From Bacillus sp. MUM 116 (GTDB lineage Bacteria > Bacillota > Bacilli > Bacillales > Cytobacillaceae): 64,000 nucleotides of DNA. The stretch is from positions 50,787 to 114,786 of the forward strand of contig NZ_MLYR01000083.1 of assembly GCF_001866655.1 (NCBI RefSeq), in the 5' to 3' direction. A program made the translations under genes and the position numbers. Under the pieces are notes generated by a model that was not told where the DNA came from, ran no database searches, and saw only the letters and a program-made list of their open reading frames with translations. Positions 8,905 to 17,122 of the stretch are shown here, piece after piece; the first letter of the stretch is position 1; each line of letters begins with the position of its first letter.

Positions 8905-9075
8905 AAATAACACTAGCCGGTTTCCCTCGTTGAGCTTTAGCACTGAATAGCATAGGTTCTAAATAACCAGCTACGTTAAAAAAGACCTTCTTCCGATCTT
9001 TCTTGTTGACCCATTGGCGTCTCTCGACATTTTTGGGCAGCAGCATTTCTCTATTCAGGAGCCTCACCTAACAGA
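8905..9075 (-). ncRNA. M-box (ykoK leader) Mg2+ riboswitch aptamer
   Basis: Read on the minus strand from about 9071, the RNA contains the nearly invariant M-box blocks in order: TTAGGTGAGGCTCCTG, TGCTGCTGCCCAAAAATGTC, AGACGCCAATGGGTCAAC, then GTAGCTGG, CCTATGC and CAGTGCTAAAGCTCAACGA. These match the B. subtilis ykoK/mgtE leader as I remember it. The family folds around several Mg2+ ions and promotes downstream termination. A terminator (8812-8852) and a Mg2+ transporter in the operon fit that mechanism. An ORF of 79 codons covers this stretch (8828-9067) but is only an open frame through structured RNA. The exact 3' boundary of the aptamer is approximate. Confidence 0.95.
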
Positions 9076-9104
9076 ATCCCTTAAGTAAGCATTTAATTAA
9101 TAAC

Positions 9105-9134
9105 AATATATGTTTTTTGTTGTTATTTTGTCAA
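9105..9134 (-). promoter_or_regulatory. Sigma-A promoter of the M-box/ftsW/mgtE operon
   Basis: On the minus strand TTGACA (9129-9134) is followed after 18 bp by TATATT (9105-9110). Transcription would start near 9098, about 25 nt before the aptamer. Confidence 0.75.
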
Positions 9135-9181
9135 TAAAATATTGATTATTTTTCAACATTTTTTCAACTTCAAACATAAAA

Positions 9182-9212
9182 AATGCCACAGTTATTTAAT
9201 AACCGTGGCATT
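9182..9212 (-). terminator. Terminator of the APC permease gene
   Basis: An imperfect long stem, AATGCCAC-GTTAT / ATAAC-GTGGCATT, with a short loop and a T-rich tail on the minus strand. It separates the permease from the M-box operon promoter. Confidence 0.8.
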
Positions 9213-9217
9213 CCTTT

Positions 9218-10705
9218 TTAGTTATGAAATTCTTTCATATCAATCTTACATTCTTCCAAAGGAATAACTTTCGTTTTGTTAATAAATTTATAACCAAGCC
9301 AAAATGCAAAAAACACGGGGATTCCAAGGTAAGCTGCAATCACACCCAGCCAATCGATATGTCCTGATGTGAACCCTTGATAGTCCTGTGCAATCAGGAT
9401 GACAAAACAAACAACAAAAGCAAAAATCGGACCAAAAGGATACCATTTTGCACGATAAGGAAGATCCTTTATCGAATAACCTTGAGCCACATAAGCTTTT
9501 CGGAAGCGGTAATGACTGGCTGCGATTCCGATCCAAAAAATAAACGTGGTTACACCAACGGAGTTCATCAGCCAAAGATAAATGGTGCCATCCCCAACAA
9601 ACGATGCTAAAAAGGTTGACATTCCGACAATCGTTGTTGCTACAAGCGCCGCGACCGGGACACCACGTTTGTTGACTTTTGCAAAAATTCGTGGGGCTTG
9701 CCCTTCCTGTGCCATCGCATACATAATTCTGCTCGTCACATAAAGACAGCCATTACCAGCAGATAAAACAGATGTTAATATGACTGCATTCATTACAGAA
9801 GCGGCGAAAGCAAGCCCGGCTCTTTTAAACACGATGGTAAATGGACTGGCCATAACCGTTGAGCTTTGAAGGCTTTCATTTGTGTAAGGTACCAGAAACG
9901 AGATTACGAGAAGAGCTAAAATGTAAAACAGGAGAATTCGCCAAAATACACTGCGAATGGCTCGTGGGATATTTTTTACCGGATCCTCACTCTCCCCTGC
10001 TGCAACACCAATGCATTCAGTTCCTGAAAAGGAAAAGCCCGCAACAAGAAAGATTCCTAATGTTCCGAGAAAACCACCGACAAATGGTGCATCTCCAACG
10101 GTGAAATTTTGAAATCCTGCAGGTTGATGGCCATTCATAATTCCAAAAATCATCAAAATGCCAACAACAATGAAGATGATGATCGTTGCTACTTTAATAA
10201 ACGAAAACCAATACTCTCCTTCCCCAAATCCCTTAACCGATAAGACATTTAAAAAGAAAAGAAAAGCTAAAAATATACCGCTCCATAATAGCGACGGACT
10301 ATCGGGAAACCAATATTTCATTATCAGAACAGAAGCTGACAATTCGGCAGCAAGGGTCATTGCCCATGACAGCCAGTAGTTCCAGCCAAATGCAAATCCC
10401 AATGCCGGGTCAATAAAACGTGTGGCATATGTACTGATTGAACCGCTTGTCGGCATAAAGGTTGCCAGTTCTCCAAGGCCAGTCATGACAAAATATACCA
10501 TAATTCCAATAATACCATAGGCAACTAATACACCACCCGGCCCTGCCGTGTGAATGGCTGGTCCGCTCCCAAGAAAAACACCCGTACCAATTGTTCCGCC
10601 TAAGGCGATCATCGACACATGACGTGATTTTAATTTTTTCTGAAGATTACCAGATGGCTCAGTTTGTTCGTTTTCAGAAGAAACTTGCAGCTGTCTGTTT
10701 TCCAA
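9218..10705 (-). CDS. APC-superfamily amino-acid permease (LysP-like)
   Basis: A 495-aa secondary transporter with about 12 membrane helices. The first helix carries the amino-acid permease motif MIALGGTIGTGVFLGSGPAI, and ELATFMPTSGSISTYATRF follows; both are typical of the LysP/AAP group. It should import an amino acid by proton or sodium symport. Because it lies downstream of a urocanase gene, histidine is a tempting substrate (hutM of B. subtilis is also an APC permease), but the closest wording is to lysine permeases. A strong terminator separates it from hutU copy A, so it probably has its own promoter. The start is TTG at 10705, with AAGGGGGT upstream. No sigma-54 element or GCAGAT-N5-TTGC motif was found in its 163-bp leader. 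Confidence 0.85.
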   Translation of the reverse strand: MENRQLQVSSENEQTEPSGNLQKKLKSRHVSMIALGGTIGTGVFLGSGPAIHTAGPGGVLVAYGIIGIMVYFVMTGLGELATFMPTSGSISTYATRFIDPALGFAFGWNYWLSWAMTLAAELSASVLIMKYWFPDSPSLLWSGIFLAFLFFLNVLSVKGFGEGEYWFSFIKVATIIIFIVVGILMIFGIMNGHQPAGFQNFTVGDAPFVGGFLGTLGIFLVAGFSFSGTECIGVAAGESEDPVKNIPRAIRSVFWRILLFYILALLVISFLVPYTNESLQSSTVMASPFTIVFKRAGLAFAASVMNAVILTSVLSAGNGCLYVTSRIMYAMAQEGQAPRIFAKVNKRGVPVAALVATTIVGMSTFLASFVGDGTIYLWLMNSVGVTTFIFWIGIAASHYRFRKAYVAQGYSIKDLPYRAKWYPFGPIFAFVVCFVILIAQDYQGFTSGHIDWLGVIAAYLGIPVFFAFWLGYKFINKTKVIPLEECKIDMKEFHN

Positions 10706-10818
10706 AAGAATACCCCCTTAATATGAATAAAACATATATAGATAGATTCAATGCGAGAACTGTATAAGGGATACGATGAAAAAAGTAATTCTTTCAATAT
10801 CTTAAAACTGATAAATTA

Positions 10819-10856
10819 CAAAAAGGCTGGAAGAGGTCCATAGGGGACCTCTTCCA
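10819..10856 (-). terminator. Strong terminator of hutU copy A
   Basis: A 12-bp perfect stem TGGAAGAGGTCC (10828-10839) / GGACCTCTTCCA (10845-10856), then CCTTTTTG on the minus strand. It makes hutU copy A a single-gene transcript. Confidence 0.88.
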
Positions 10857-10868
10857 ATTTTGCAGAAA

Positions 10869-12590
10869 TTAAGCCTTCACTTCTTCCTTCTCTAAATCTT
10901 TTGGTCCAAATGTTGCTTTTGGTGACCACCATAATGGTACCTTGATGCTTTCTTCTGTAAGTTTTCCTTTTCCGTTGGCAACGTCACGCGCAATTTCATA
11001 ACCTGCTTGTGCATGGCGGATAACCCCAATACCAGAGTCAACTGTCATGGCAACTTCTAGTCTCATATCAGACTCAGCCGTTCCGTCAGCGATCATTGTT
11101 ACACCAGTATGAACAGCTTCACCCATGGAGTAGTTCGCTTGAAGGGCAATCAAATCACACATACCAACTGCGTTTAATAAACCGTTCAATACTGGCCAGT
11201 CAGAGATTAAATCGCCTCCGTCTTTCATATTTTCTGATTCAAATGTTGGGTTCACGATCGAACCGGAGTCTAAGTTGTCACGAGAGAATGCAACAGGGCC
11301 GGCAAGTTCGCCATTTCGAATCATCTCATTTACTTTTAATGCGAATTTTTTACGCTGTCCGAAGCCCATGTAACAAATACGTGCTGGAAGTGCTTCGATT
11401 GGAATATGTTTCATTGCAAGCTTGATCCAGCGGGTTACAAGCAAGTCATCGCTGAACTCTTCAAGAATCATTTCATCGATTTTACGTAAGTCTTCTGCTT
11501 CACCAGATAGACAGATCCAGCGGAATGGTCCACGGCCTTCACAGAAGAGCGGACGAATGTATTCTGCAACGAATCCTGGTAAACGCTTCGCTTCTTTTTC
11601 ATCCATACCGGCATCAATACACTCTTTACGGATACTTGTACCGTATTCGAAAGACTTAACGCCTAGATCTAGGAATTTAATTAGAGCTTTAAGCTCACGG
11701 ATCATGGTCACACGGGCTTTTTCTAAATAAAGATCACGGTTTGTATCACGAAGATGCTCAGCTTCTTCTACTGTGTAACCAGATGGCAAGTAAGAGATTG
11801 GGTCATGTGCTGGTGTCATCGATGTTGTAATATCAGGAAGGAATCCGCTTTCCAATACTGCTTCAAATACATCCGCGGCATTTCCAACAACACCGATACC
11901 TAGCGGCTTACCAGCAGCAGCGTATTCTTGAGCAAGAGAAATTGCCTCATCCAATGAATCTACTAATACATCAATGAATTTCTTTTCAATCCGGCGATTA
12001 ATGATGTCAACGTTTGAGTCACAAAGGATTGCTACACCGCCGTGCATCGTCATTGCTCTTGTTTGGTTACCACCCATACCTCCAGCACCAGCAGTTAAAA
12101 GAATTTTACCAACAAGTGAGTCATTATAGTGTAAACGGGCTATAGCAGAAAGTGTTTCAAATGTACCTTGGATAACGCCTTGAGTTCCGATATATTCCCA
12201 TGGTGCTGCTGTGTAATTTGCATACATGGTTAAGTTCTTATCTTGAAGATCATAGAATGTTGGCCAGTCAGCTTTCATGATATTAGTTGTAGCCATAACA
12301 ACAGTTGGAGCATATTTATGTGTTTTGAAGACGGCAACAGGCATACCAGATTGAACAACCAATGTTTCATCATCTTCAAGTTCTTTTAATGATTTTACAA
12401 TTGCATGGTAGGATTCCCAGTTACGTGCAGCTTTACCGATACCACCGTAAATCACTAACTCTTCCGGCTTCTCAGCGGTCTCCATATTGTTTTCTAGCAT
12501 TCTTAAAATTGATTCCTGTCTCCAGCCCTTACAACGAAGCTCAGGTCCTCTTTGTGCTTTAACTGAATATAAAATTTCTGGTTTTGACAT
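10869..12590 (-). CDS. hutU: Urocanate hydratase, copy A
   Basis: Converts urocanate to 4-imidazolone-5-propionate, the second step of histidine breakdown, using tightly bound NAD+. 573 aa, slightly longer than the roughly 550 of B. subtilis HutU. Visible family features are VIYGGIGKAARNW (about 46-58), MYANYTAAPWEYIGTQG, the glycine-rich NAD region TAGAGGMGGNQ (166-176), PLFCEGRGPFRW and ARICYMGFGQRKK around the conserved active-site cysteine. It differs from copy B (19684-21405) at 20 residues by my count, 13 of them within residues 218-294. The gene has its own sigma-54 promoter, two upstream activator-type sites and its own terminator, so it is expressed separately from the rest of the hut genes. 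Confidence 0.93.
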   Translation of the reverse strand: MSKPEILYSVKAQRGPELRCKGWRQESILRMLENNMETAEKPEELVIYGGIGKAARNWESYHAIVKSLKELEDDETLVVQSGMPVAVFKTHKYAPTVVMATTNIMKADWPTFYDLQDKNLTMYANYTAAPWEYIGTQGVIQGTFETLSAIARLHYNDSLVGKILLTAGAGGMGGNQTRAMTMHGGVAILCDSNVDIINRRIEKKFIDVLVDSLDEAISLAQEYAAAGKPLGIGVVGNAADVFEAVLESGFLPDITTSMTPAHDPISYLPSGYTVEEAEHLRDTNRDLYLEKARVTMIRELKALIKFLDLGVKSFEYGTSIRKECIDAGMDEKEAKRLPGFVAEYIRPLFCEGRGPFRWICLSGEAEDLRKIDEMILEEFSDDLLVTRWIKLAMKHIPIEALPARICYMGFGQRKKFALKVNEMIRNGELAGPVAFSRDNLDSGSIVNPTFESENMKDGGDLISDWPVLNGLLNAVGMCDLIALQANYSMGEAVHTGVTMIADGTAESDMRLEVAMTVDSGIGVIRHAQAGYEIARDVANGKGKLTEESIKVPLWWSPKATFGPKDLEKEEVKA

Positions 12591-12637
12591 GATTAATTCC
12601 TCCTAGTATGTAATTCGCTTTACTCGTATTTATATAT

Positions 12638-12654
12638 TGCAAGTCTTGTGCCAA
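12638..12654 (-). promoter_or_regulatory. Sigma-54 promoter of hutU copy A
   Basis: The minus strand reads TTGGCACAAGACTTGCA, an exact match to the -24/-12 consensus TGGCAC-N5-TTGCA. The predicted start near 12626 leaves a leader of about 36 nt before the hutU ATG at 12590. Confidence 0.9.
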
Positions 12655-12770
12655 ATTTGTTGAATAGGGGGAATTTTTATTTTTTCTTTAAAAATGGCGC
12701 TTTTATCAGGAAATTTCGCAAAAAACCTATTCTCAATTCTTATTTACAAACAAGTAATCTATTCATAACC

Positions 12771-12785
12771 GCAGATGTATTTTGC
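12771..12785. promoter_or_regulatory. Activator-type site A1, GCAGAT-N5-TTGC
   Basis: GCAGATGTATTTTGC, about 120 bp upstream of the -24 element of hutU copy A. One of six copies of the motif in the window, always in pairs upstream of a sigma-54 promoter. Binding by the activator encoded at 26930 is inferred. Confidence 0.72.
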
Positions 12786-12849
12786 ACGCAAAACACCACA
12801 TAAATCGACAAGTTGTTTGATTGATGTAAACGATTACAAATTCCATCAT

Positions 12850-12864
12850 GCAGATAAAATTTGC
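12850..12864. promoter_or_regulatory. Activator-type site A2, GCAGAT-N5-TTGC
   Basis: GCAGATAAAATTTGC, 79 bp beyond site A1. It is a dyad, GCAGAT-N3-ATTTGC, and is identical base for base to site B2 in front of hutU copy B. The rest of the 12591-12980 intergenic stretch holds no other gene. Confidence 0.75.
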
Positions 12865-12980
12865 ATGCAAATCCCTTTGCGAAATAATTAGTTTTTATTG
12901 CTTTTACGGCGTCATCTACTAGAATACCAAAAGGGATAGTCGTCCAAACCATCCCATTTCACCTACATATTCACATAACT

Positions 12981-13703
12981 CTACAAAACTTTACTCAAAA
13001 ACGATTTTGTCCGTTCTTCTTGTGGGTTTTCAAATAACTCTCTTGGCTCGTTTTCTTCTACAATGAAGCCGCCGTCCATAAAAATGACACGGTCGCCCAC
13101 TTCCCTAGCAAAACCCATTTCGTGGGTCACGACGACCATGGTCATTCCTTCTTTTGCGAGCTGTTTCATCACCTCTAATACTTCGCCGACCATCTCCGGA
13201 TCAAGCGCAGAGGTTGGTTCGTCAAACAGCATGATTTTTGGCTCCATTGCCAAAGCTCTTGCGATGGCAACACGCTGTTTTTGTCCGCCTGAAAGCGAAT
13301 CCGGATAGGCCTCCGCCTTTTCCCTTAATCCAACTTTACTTAAAAGCTCTAACCCTTTCTGCTTTGCTTTTTCAGCAGAAACTTTCCTCACTTTCATCGG
13401 TGCCAGCATAATATTTTCAATTACTGTTTTATGTGGAAAAAGATTAAACTGCTGAAAAACCATGCCTACTTCAGTCCGGATCATATTAATATCCGTTTTT
13501 TTATCGGATAGGTCGATTCCTTCAATATATATATGACCGTCTGTAATCGTTTCCAATAAATTGATGCATCGTAAGAAGGTTGACTTCCCCGACCCGGATG
13601 GCCCAATGACTACGACTACCTCTTGAGGCTTTACAGAAACATTAATATCCTTTAAAACCTCGTGATTTCCAAAAGATTTTTTTAGACTTTTCACCGTAAT
13701 CAT
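12981..13703 (-). CDS. Polar amino-acid ABC transporter ATPase (GlnQ/HisP type)
   Basis: A 240-aa ATPase with Walker [11 protein letters not shown]-loop [10 protein letters not shown], signature LSGGQKQR, Walker [15 protein letters not shown] and switch VTHEMGF, all typical of the PAAT family (GlnQ, ArtP, HisP). It energises the permease encoded just upstream, whose stop overlaps its ATG by 4 bp. With the binding protein at 14463-15272 it forms a complete importer. Location between hutH and a urocanase gene suggests histidine as the cargo, but PAAT substrates cannot be read reliably from the ATPase. No clear terminator was seen after it. Confidence 0.92.
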   Translation of the reverse strand: MITVKSLKKSFGNHEVLKDINVSVKPQEVVVVIGPSGSGKSTFLRCINLLETITDGHIYIEGIDLSDKKTDINMIRTEVGMVFQQFNLFPHKTVIENIMLAPMKVRKVSAEKAKQKGLELLSKVGLREKAEAYPDSLSGGQKQRVAIARALAMEPKIMLFDEPTSALDPEMVGEVLEVMKQLAKEGMTMVVVTHEMGFAREVGDRVIFMDGGFIVEENEPRELFENPQEERTKSFLSKVL

Positions 13704-14356
13704 GTAGTCGCCAGCCTCCTTTCAAGTCTAGATAATAGGAAGCTTAACGTAAGGGTTAACACCAAATAAATCGCGGCTGCTGTAAGATATGGTTCCCAAA
13801 CACGATAATATTGTCCCTGCATAGCTTGTCCCCAGTACATAAGCTCCGGTGCCGCGATTAACGCTGCCAGGGAGGAATCTTTTATTAATACTATAAATTC
13901 ATTTCCTAATGGCGGAATCATTCGTTTGATTGCCTGGGGCAAAATCACATAGCGCATCGCTTGAAAATGATTCATCCCTAGCGAACGCGCAGCCTCCATC
14001 TGCCCCTTGTCAATGGATTGAATGCCGGCACGAAAAATTTCAGCGATATAGGCAGCAGAATTGAGCGAAAGCGCAACAATTGCCGCCACAATCGCATTGG
14101 TTTCGCCTAGAAATAACGGAACCACTGCGAAATGGATTAATAGAATTTGAACCATAAAAGGAGTACCGCGAAAAAAGTTAATATACCAGTTAAAGGGCTG
14201 GGCTAATAATTTATTTTGCATCATTTTTCCTAATCCAATCAATAAACCAAAAATCGTTCCTAGCAAAATACCCGCTAGCGATAGCCCAATGGTCAGCATT
14301 GTTCCTTTTACGAAAAATGAACTGTATTCAGATAATAAGTCAAAACGAAAATCCAT
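13700..14356 (-). CDS. Polar amino-acid ABC transporter permease (HisM/GlnP type)
   Basis: A 218-aa membrane protein with five or six helices. The EAA-type cytoplasmic loop [21 protein letters not shown] contacts the ATPase. The family N-terminal motif ([15 protein letters not shown]) is present. PAAT permeases work as homodimers when only one permease gene is present, as here. ATG at 14356 has AGGAGG 8 nt upstream; a TTG at 14362 lies too close to that site. The stop overlaps the ATPase start, indicating translational coupling. Confidence 0.92.
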   Translation of the reverse strand: MDFRFDLLSEYSSFFVKGTMLTIGLSLAGILLGTIFGLLIGLGKMMQNKLLAQPFNWYINFFRGTPFMVQILLIHFAVVPLFLGETNAIVAAIVALSLNSAAYIAEIFRAGIQSIDKGQMEAARSLGMNHFQAMRYVILPQAIKRMIPPLGNEFIVLIKDSSLAALIAAPELMYWGQAMQGQYYRVWEPYLTAAAIYLVLTLTLSFLLSRLERRLATT

Positions 14357-14410
14357 AGGCAAATCCTCCTAATATTATCCAGTATGAAAGTCTTATATTT
14401 TAAACACTAA

Positions 14411-14450
14411 AAATTGCGTAACAGCCATAGGTATATGAGTTACGCAATTT
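14411..14450 (-). terminator. Intra-operon hairpin after the binding-protein gene
   Basis: Perfect 12-bp stem AAATTGCGTAAC (14411-14422) / GTTACGCAATTT (14439-14450) between the binding-protein and permease genes. The minus strand continues TTAGTG, so it may act as a partial terminator or as an mRNA-stabilising hairpin that raises binding protein over permease. Confidence 0.65.
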
Positions 14451-14462
14451 TCTCCGTTTTTG

Positions 14463-15272
14463 TTATTGCTTTAATGCATTGACATCAGGATCTGACTTAA
14501 ACCACTGTTGATAAATCTTCGCATAGTCACCATTTTCAAGCACTTTTGTAATTGCCTTGTCAAAGTCTGCTTTTAGCTGGCTGCCTATTGGAAACATTAA
14601 GCCATAAAATTCTTTTTCGAATGCAGCATCGTCTTTTATCACGACCAAGTTTTCATTCGGGTTATTTTTTACGTATTCTTCTACAACCGTATTATCTGCG
14701 ACAACAGCATCTGCACCGCCGCTTTTCAATTCCATAATCGCTAGATTGTTACTTTTAAATTTTTTAAGATTTTGATTATTTTTTCCAATTAAAGCTTCTA
14801 CTGCCTCTTGACCTGTTGTCCCATTTTGTACGGCCACTTTTTTACCTTTCAAATCCGCGGCGCTTTTAATCGGGCTGTCTTTTGGTACGAGAATTTCATT
14901 TGTAGATAAAAAGTATGGGGTAGAGAAATCATAGGTTTGTTTCCGTTCATCGTTAATCGTTATCGCCGAAATACCAAAATCAGCAGTTTTCCCCTTTACC
15001 TCAACGAATAATGGATCCCAGCCGGTATTCACAACATTAATGTTATAGCCCGCTTCCTTTGCAACGACTTTGATGAAATCAAGGTCAAAACCTTTGATCT
15101 GGCCTTTATCGAGAAATTCAAATGGAGCATACTCGGCATTGGTCACAACCTTTAATGTTTTCTTTTCGGTTTCCTTTGTTTTTTCCCCGCCGCTGCTCGT
15201 TTGACTTGTCCCACAGGCAGATAAAATAACCATTAAAACTAAAACAATGGATAGAAATTTAAGCGCTTTCAT
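14463..15272 (-). CDS. Polar amino-acid ABC transporter substrate-binding lipoprotein
   Basis: 269 aa, SBP_bac_3 family. A lipoprotein signal peptide ends at lipobox LSAC with C20 as the lipidation site, followed by a serine/lysine-rich tether. The mature domain begins KVVTNAEYAPFEF and contains the hallmark GFDLDFIKVVA and DFGISAITINDERKQTYDFSTPY, where the Asp and the Arg of the conserved motif normally bind the ligand's amino and carboxyl groups. It delivers an amino acid, possibly histidine, to the permease/ATPase pair downstream. The 224-bp leader to hutH shows a weak terminator but no good sigma-54 element and no GCAGAT-N5-TTGC site, so its control may differ from the hutU genes. Confidence 0.92.
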   Translation of the reverse strand: MKALKFLSIVLVLMVILSACGTSQTSSGGEKTKETEKKTLKVVTNAEYAPFEFLDKGQIKGFDLDFIKVVAKEAGYNINVVNTGWDPLFVEVKGKTADFGISAITINDERKQTYDFSTPYFLSTNEILVPKDSPIKSAADLKGKKVAVQNGTTGQEAVEALIGKNNQNLKKFKSNNLAIMELKSGGADAVVADNTVVEEYVKNNPNENLVVIKDDAAFEKEFYGLMFPIGSQLKADFDKAITKVLENGDYAKIYQQWFKSDPDVNALKQ

Positions 15273-15440
15273 AATTGCCCCCTTATATTTTTATTTCCTT
15301 GCAACTGAAAATTCAGACTCCTATTGACGGATTATGCCTATATAACTAAAAAAACGCAGTGAAACCTTTAAAATAATCTTGGAGTAAATTGTGGTATTCA
15401 TAAGGTATTTTTTCAATGAGGTGTTTACTAATACTTGTTA

Positions 15441-15484
15441 AGAAAGAAGGCCCATCCACCTTATAATTAAATAATTGGACGGCC
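15441..15484 (-). terminator. Probable terminator after hutH
   Basis: The minus strand forms GGCCGTCCA / TGGATGGGCC with one mismatch and an A/T-rich loop, followed by TTCTTTCTT. It is imperfect, so read-through is possible. Confidence 0.5.
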
Positions 15485-15496
15485 TCCATGTTGGTC

Positions 15497-17017
15497 TTAA
15501 ACTAAAGAATTATCCTTTAAAATAAATTGTGCCAGTTCTTCCATTTGATCCGAAATCGCACGGTCGCTTTCAAGCGGCGGGCAGATTGCACGGATTTTTT
15601 CTAAGTAAGTTCTTGTTGCCGGCGCCAATTCCTTTTCTGCATTTTCCAGATAAATCGCTTGGGATGCACAAATCATTTCAATGGCTATGACTCTTGCAGA
15701 ATTGTGAATAATCTCCCGAGCTTGACGAGAAGCGATTGTTCCCATGCTGACGTGATCCTCTTGGTTGGCCGAAGTTGGGATTGAATCAACACTTGCCGGA
15801 TGGGCAAGAACTTTATTTTCAGATACAAGTGAGGCTGCTGCATATTGTGCAACCATTAATCCACATTCTAACCCTGGGTCCGTTGCCAAAAATGGAGATA
15901 AACCGCTTAATTGCGGGTTAACAAGACGTTCCGTTCTTCGCTCAGAAATATTGGCCCATTCTGCTGCTGCTACCTTTAAGAAGTCCATCGATAAGGCAAT
16001 CGGCTGACCATGGAAATGTCCGCCAGAAAGAATTTCACCACTCTCAAGCACAATCGGGTTATCGGTTGTGGAGTTCATTTCAACACTTAGGCGTTCATTC
16101 ACATAATTAAATGCCTGCCATGATGCACCATGAACCTGTGGAATACAACGAATCGAATAGGAATCCTGGATGCGGATTTCTCCTTGACGGGTAACGCGTT
16201 TGCTTCCGTCTAGCCAGTTTCTCATTCGTGACGCAACAAATTCAAGCTCCGGATGCGGACGAACTGCTAATAGCTCGCTGTCAAATGCAGAAATGATTCC
16301 ATTCAGTGCTTCCATCGTTAAACATGCTGCCATGTCAGCAGCTAAACCAACACGTTCTGCTTCATTAAGTGCAATTGTTCCAACCGCCGACATGGCTTGG
16401 GTTCCATTGATTAAGGCTAAGCCTTCCTTTGCTTCAAGAGAGACGGGTTCTAATCCTGCTCGTTTTAACGCTTCCCCACCAGTGAGGATTTCACCCTTGT
16501 ATTCGGCTTTACCTTCACCTACTAACACAATCGCAATATGGGAAAGGGGAGCAAGGTCACCGCTTGCACCAACGGAACCCTTACACGGAACAACAGGATG
16601 AACACCATTGTTAATCATATCAAGTAAAAGCTGAAGTGTTTCTTCTCTAATTCCGGAATAACCTTTTGAAAGAGAGTTCGCTCTCAATATCATCATGGCT
16701 CTTACTACCGGAATAGGCAATGGATCGCCCACACCGACAGCATCAGCACGCAATAAATTCAATTGTAATTTGGCATTATCTTCAGGATTTATTTCGATAT
16801 CACTTAGTTTTCCGAATCCAGTATTTACACCGTAAACTACCTTGCCGTCATTAATGGCCTTTTCCACACGTTTGCGGCTTTCTCGAACTCTCTGCCAGTT
16901 CGCTTCTGGTATTTCTACCTTCGCATTGCCATCAACCACGCTTTGTATTTTATAGCGGTCAAGGGTAAATCCATCTAAGTCTACTGTTTTTAATTCTACT
17001 AATTCTTTGCTGCTCAT
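15497..17017 (-). CDS. hutH: Histidine ammonia-lyase
   Basis: Deaminates L-histidine to trans-urocanate, the first step of the pathway. 506 aa, the usual length. The Ala-Ser-Gly triad that cyclises to the MIO cofactor is at 151-153 in GSVGASGDLAPL. Other family landmarks are YGVNTGFGKL (62-71), GKAEY and the C-terminal QEDHVSMG motif. A start at 17026 is possible, but that ATG abuts the AGGAG; ATG at 17017 has better spacing. It is the last gene of hutU(B)-hutI-M20-hutH and lies 105 bp after the M20 gene. In B. subtilis hutH is first in its operon, so the order here is rearranged. Confidence 0.96.
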   Translation of the reverse strand: MSSKELVELKTVDLDGFTLDRYKIQSVVDGNAKVEIPEANWQRVRESRKRVEKAINDGKVVYGVNTGFGKLSDIEINPEDNAKLQLNLLRADAVGVGDPLPIPVVRAMMILRANSLSKGYSGIREETLQLLLDMINNGVHPVVPCKGSVGASGDLAPLSHIAIVLVGEGKAEYKGEILTGGEALKRAGLEPVSLEAKEGLALINGTQAMSAVGTIALNEAERVGLAADMAACLTMEALNGIISAFDSELLAVRPHPELEFVASRMRNWLDGSKRVTRQGEIRIQDSYSIRCIPQVHGASWQAFNYVNERLSVEMNSTTDNPIVLESGEILSGGHFHGQPIALSMDFLKVAAAEWANISERRTERLVNPQLSGLSPFLATDPGLECGLMVAQYAAASLVSENKVLAHPASVDSIPTSANQEDHVSMGTIASRQAREIIHNSARVIAIEMICASQAIYLENAEKELAPATRTYLEKIRAICPPLESDRAISDQMEELAQFILKDNSLV

Positions 17018-17122
17018 CGATTCCATCTCCTATTAAGTTCCGCAGAAATATTTTGACTTTATCAAATATTATAAATTAATCTATCGGCAAATTCCTTATT
17101 AAAATGACATTCTCTTGAAATA

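Noticed and set aside
8828..9067. 79-codon ORF on the minus strand
   Set aside because: It overlaps the M-box riboswitch aptamer and its linker; conserved RNA motifs explain the sequence.
12740..12952. 70-codon minus-strand ORF upstream of hutU copy A
   Set aside because: It spans the paired activator-type sites, lacks a ribosome-binding site and resembles no family.
15290..15310. Possible sigma-54 promoter before the polar amino-acid importer
   Set aside because: A TTGCA -12-like element is present, but the -24 position reads TGAATT, and no GCAGAT-N5-TTGC site accompanies it.
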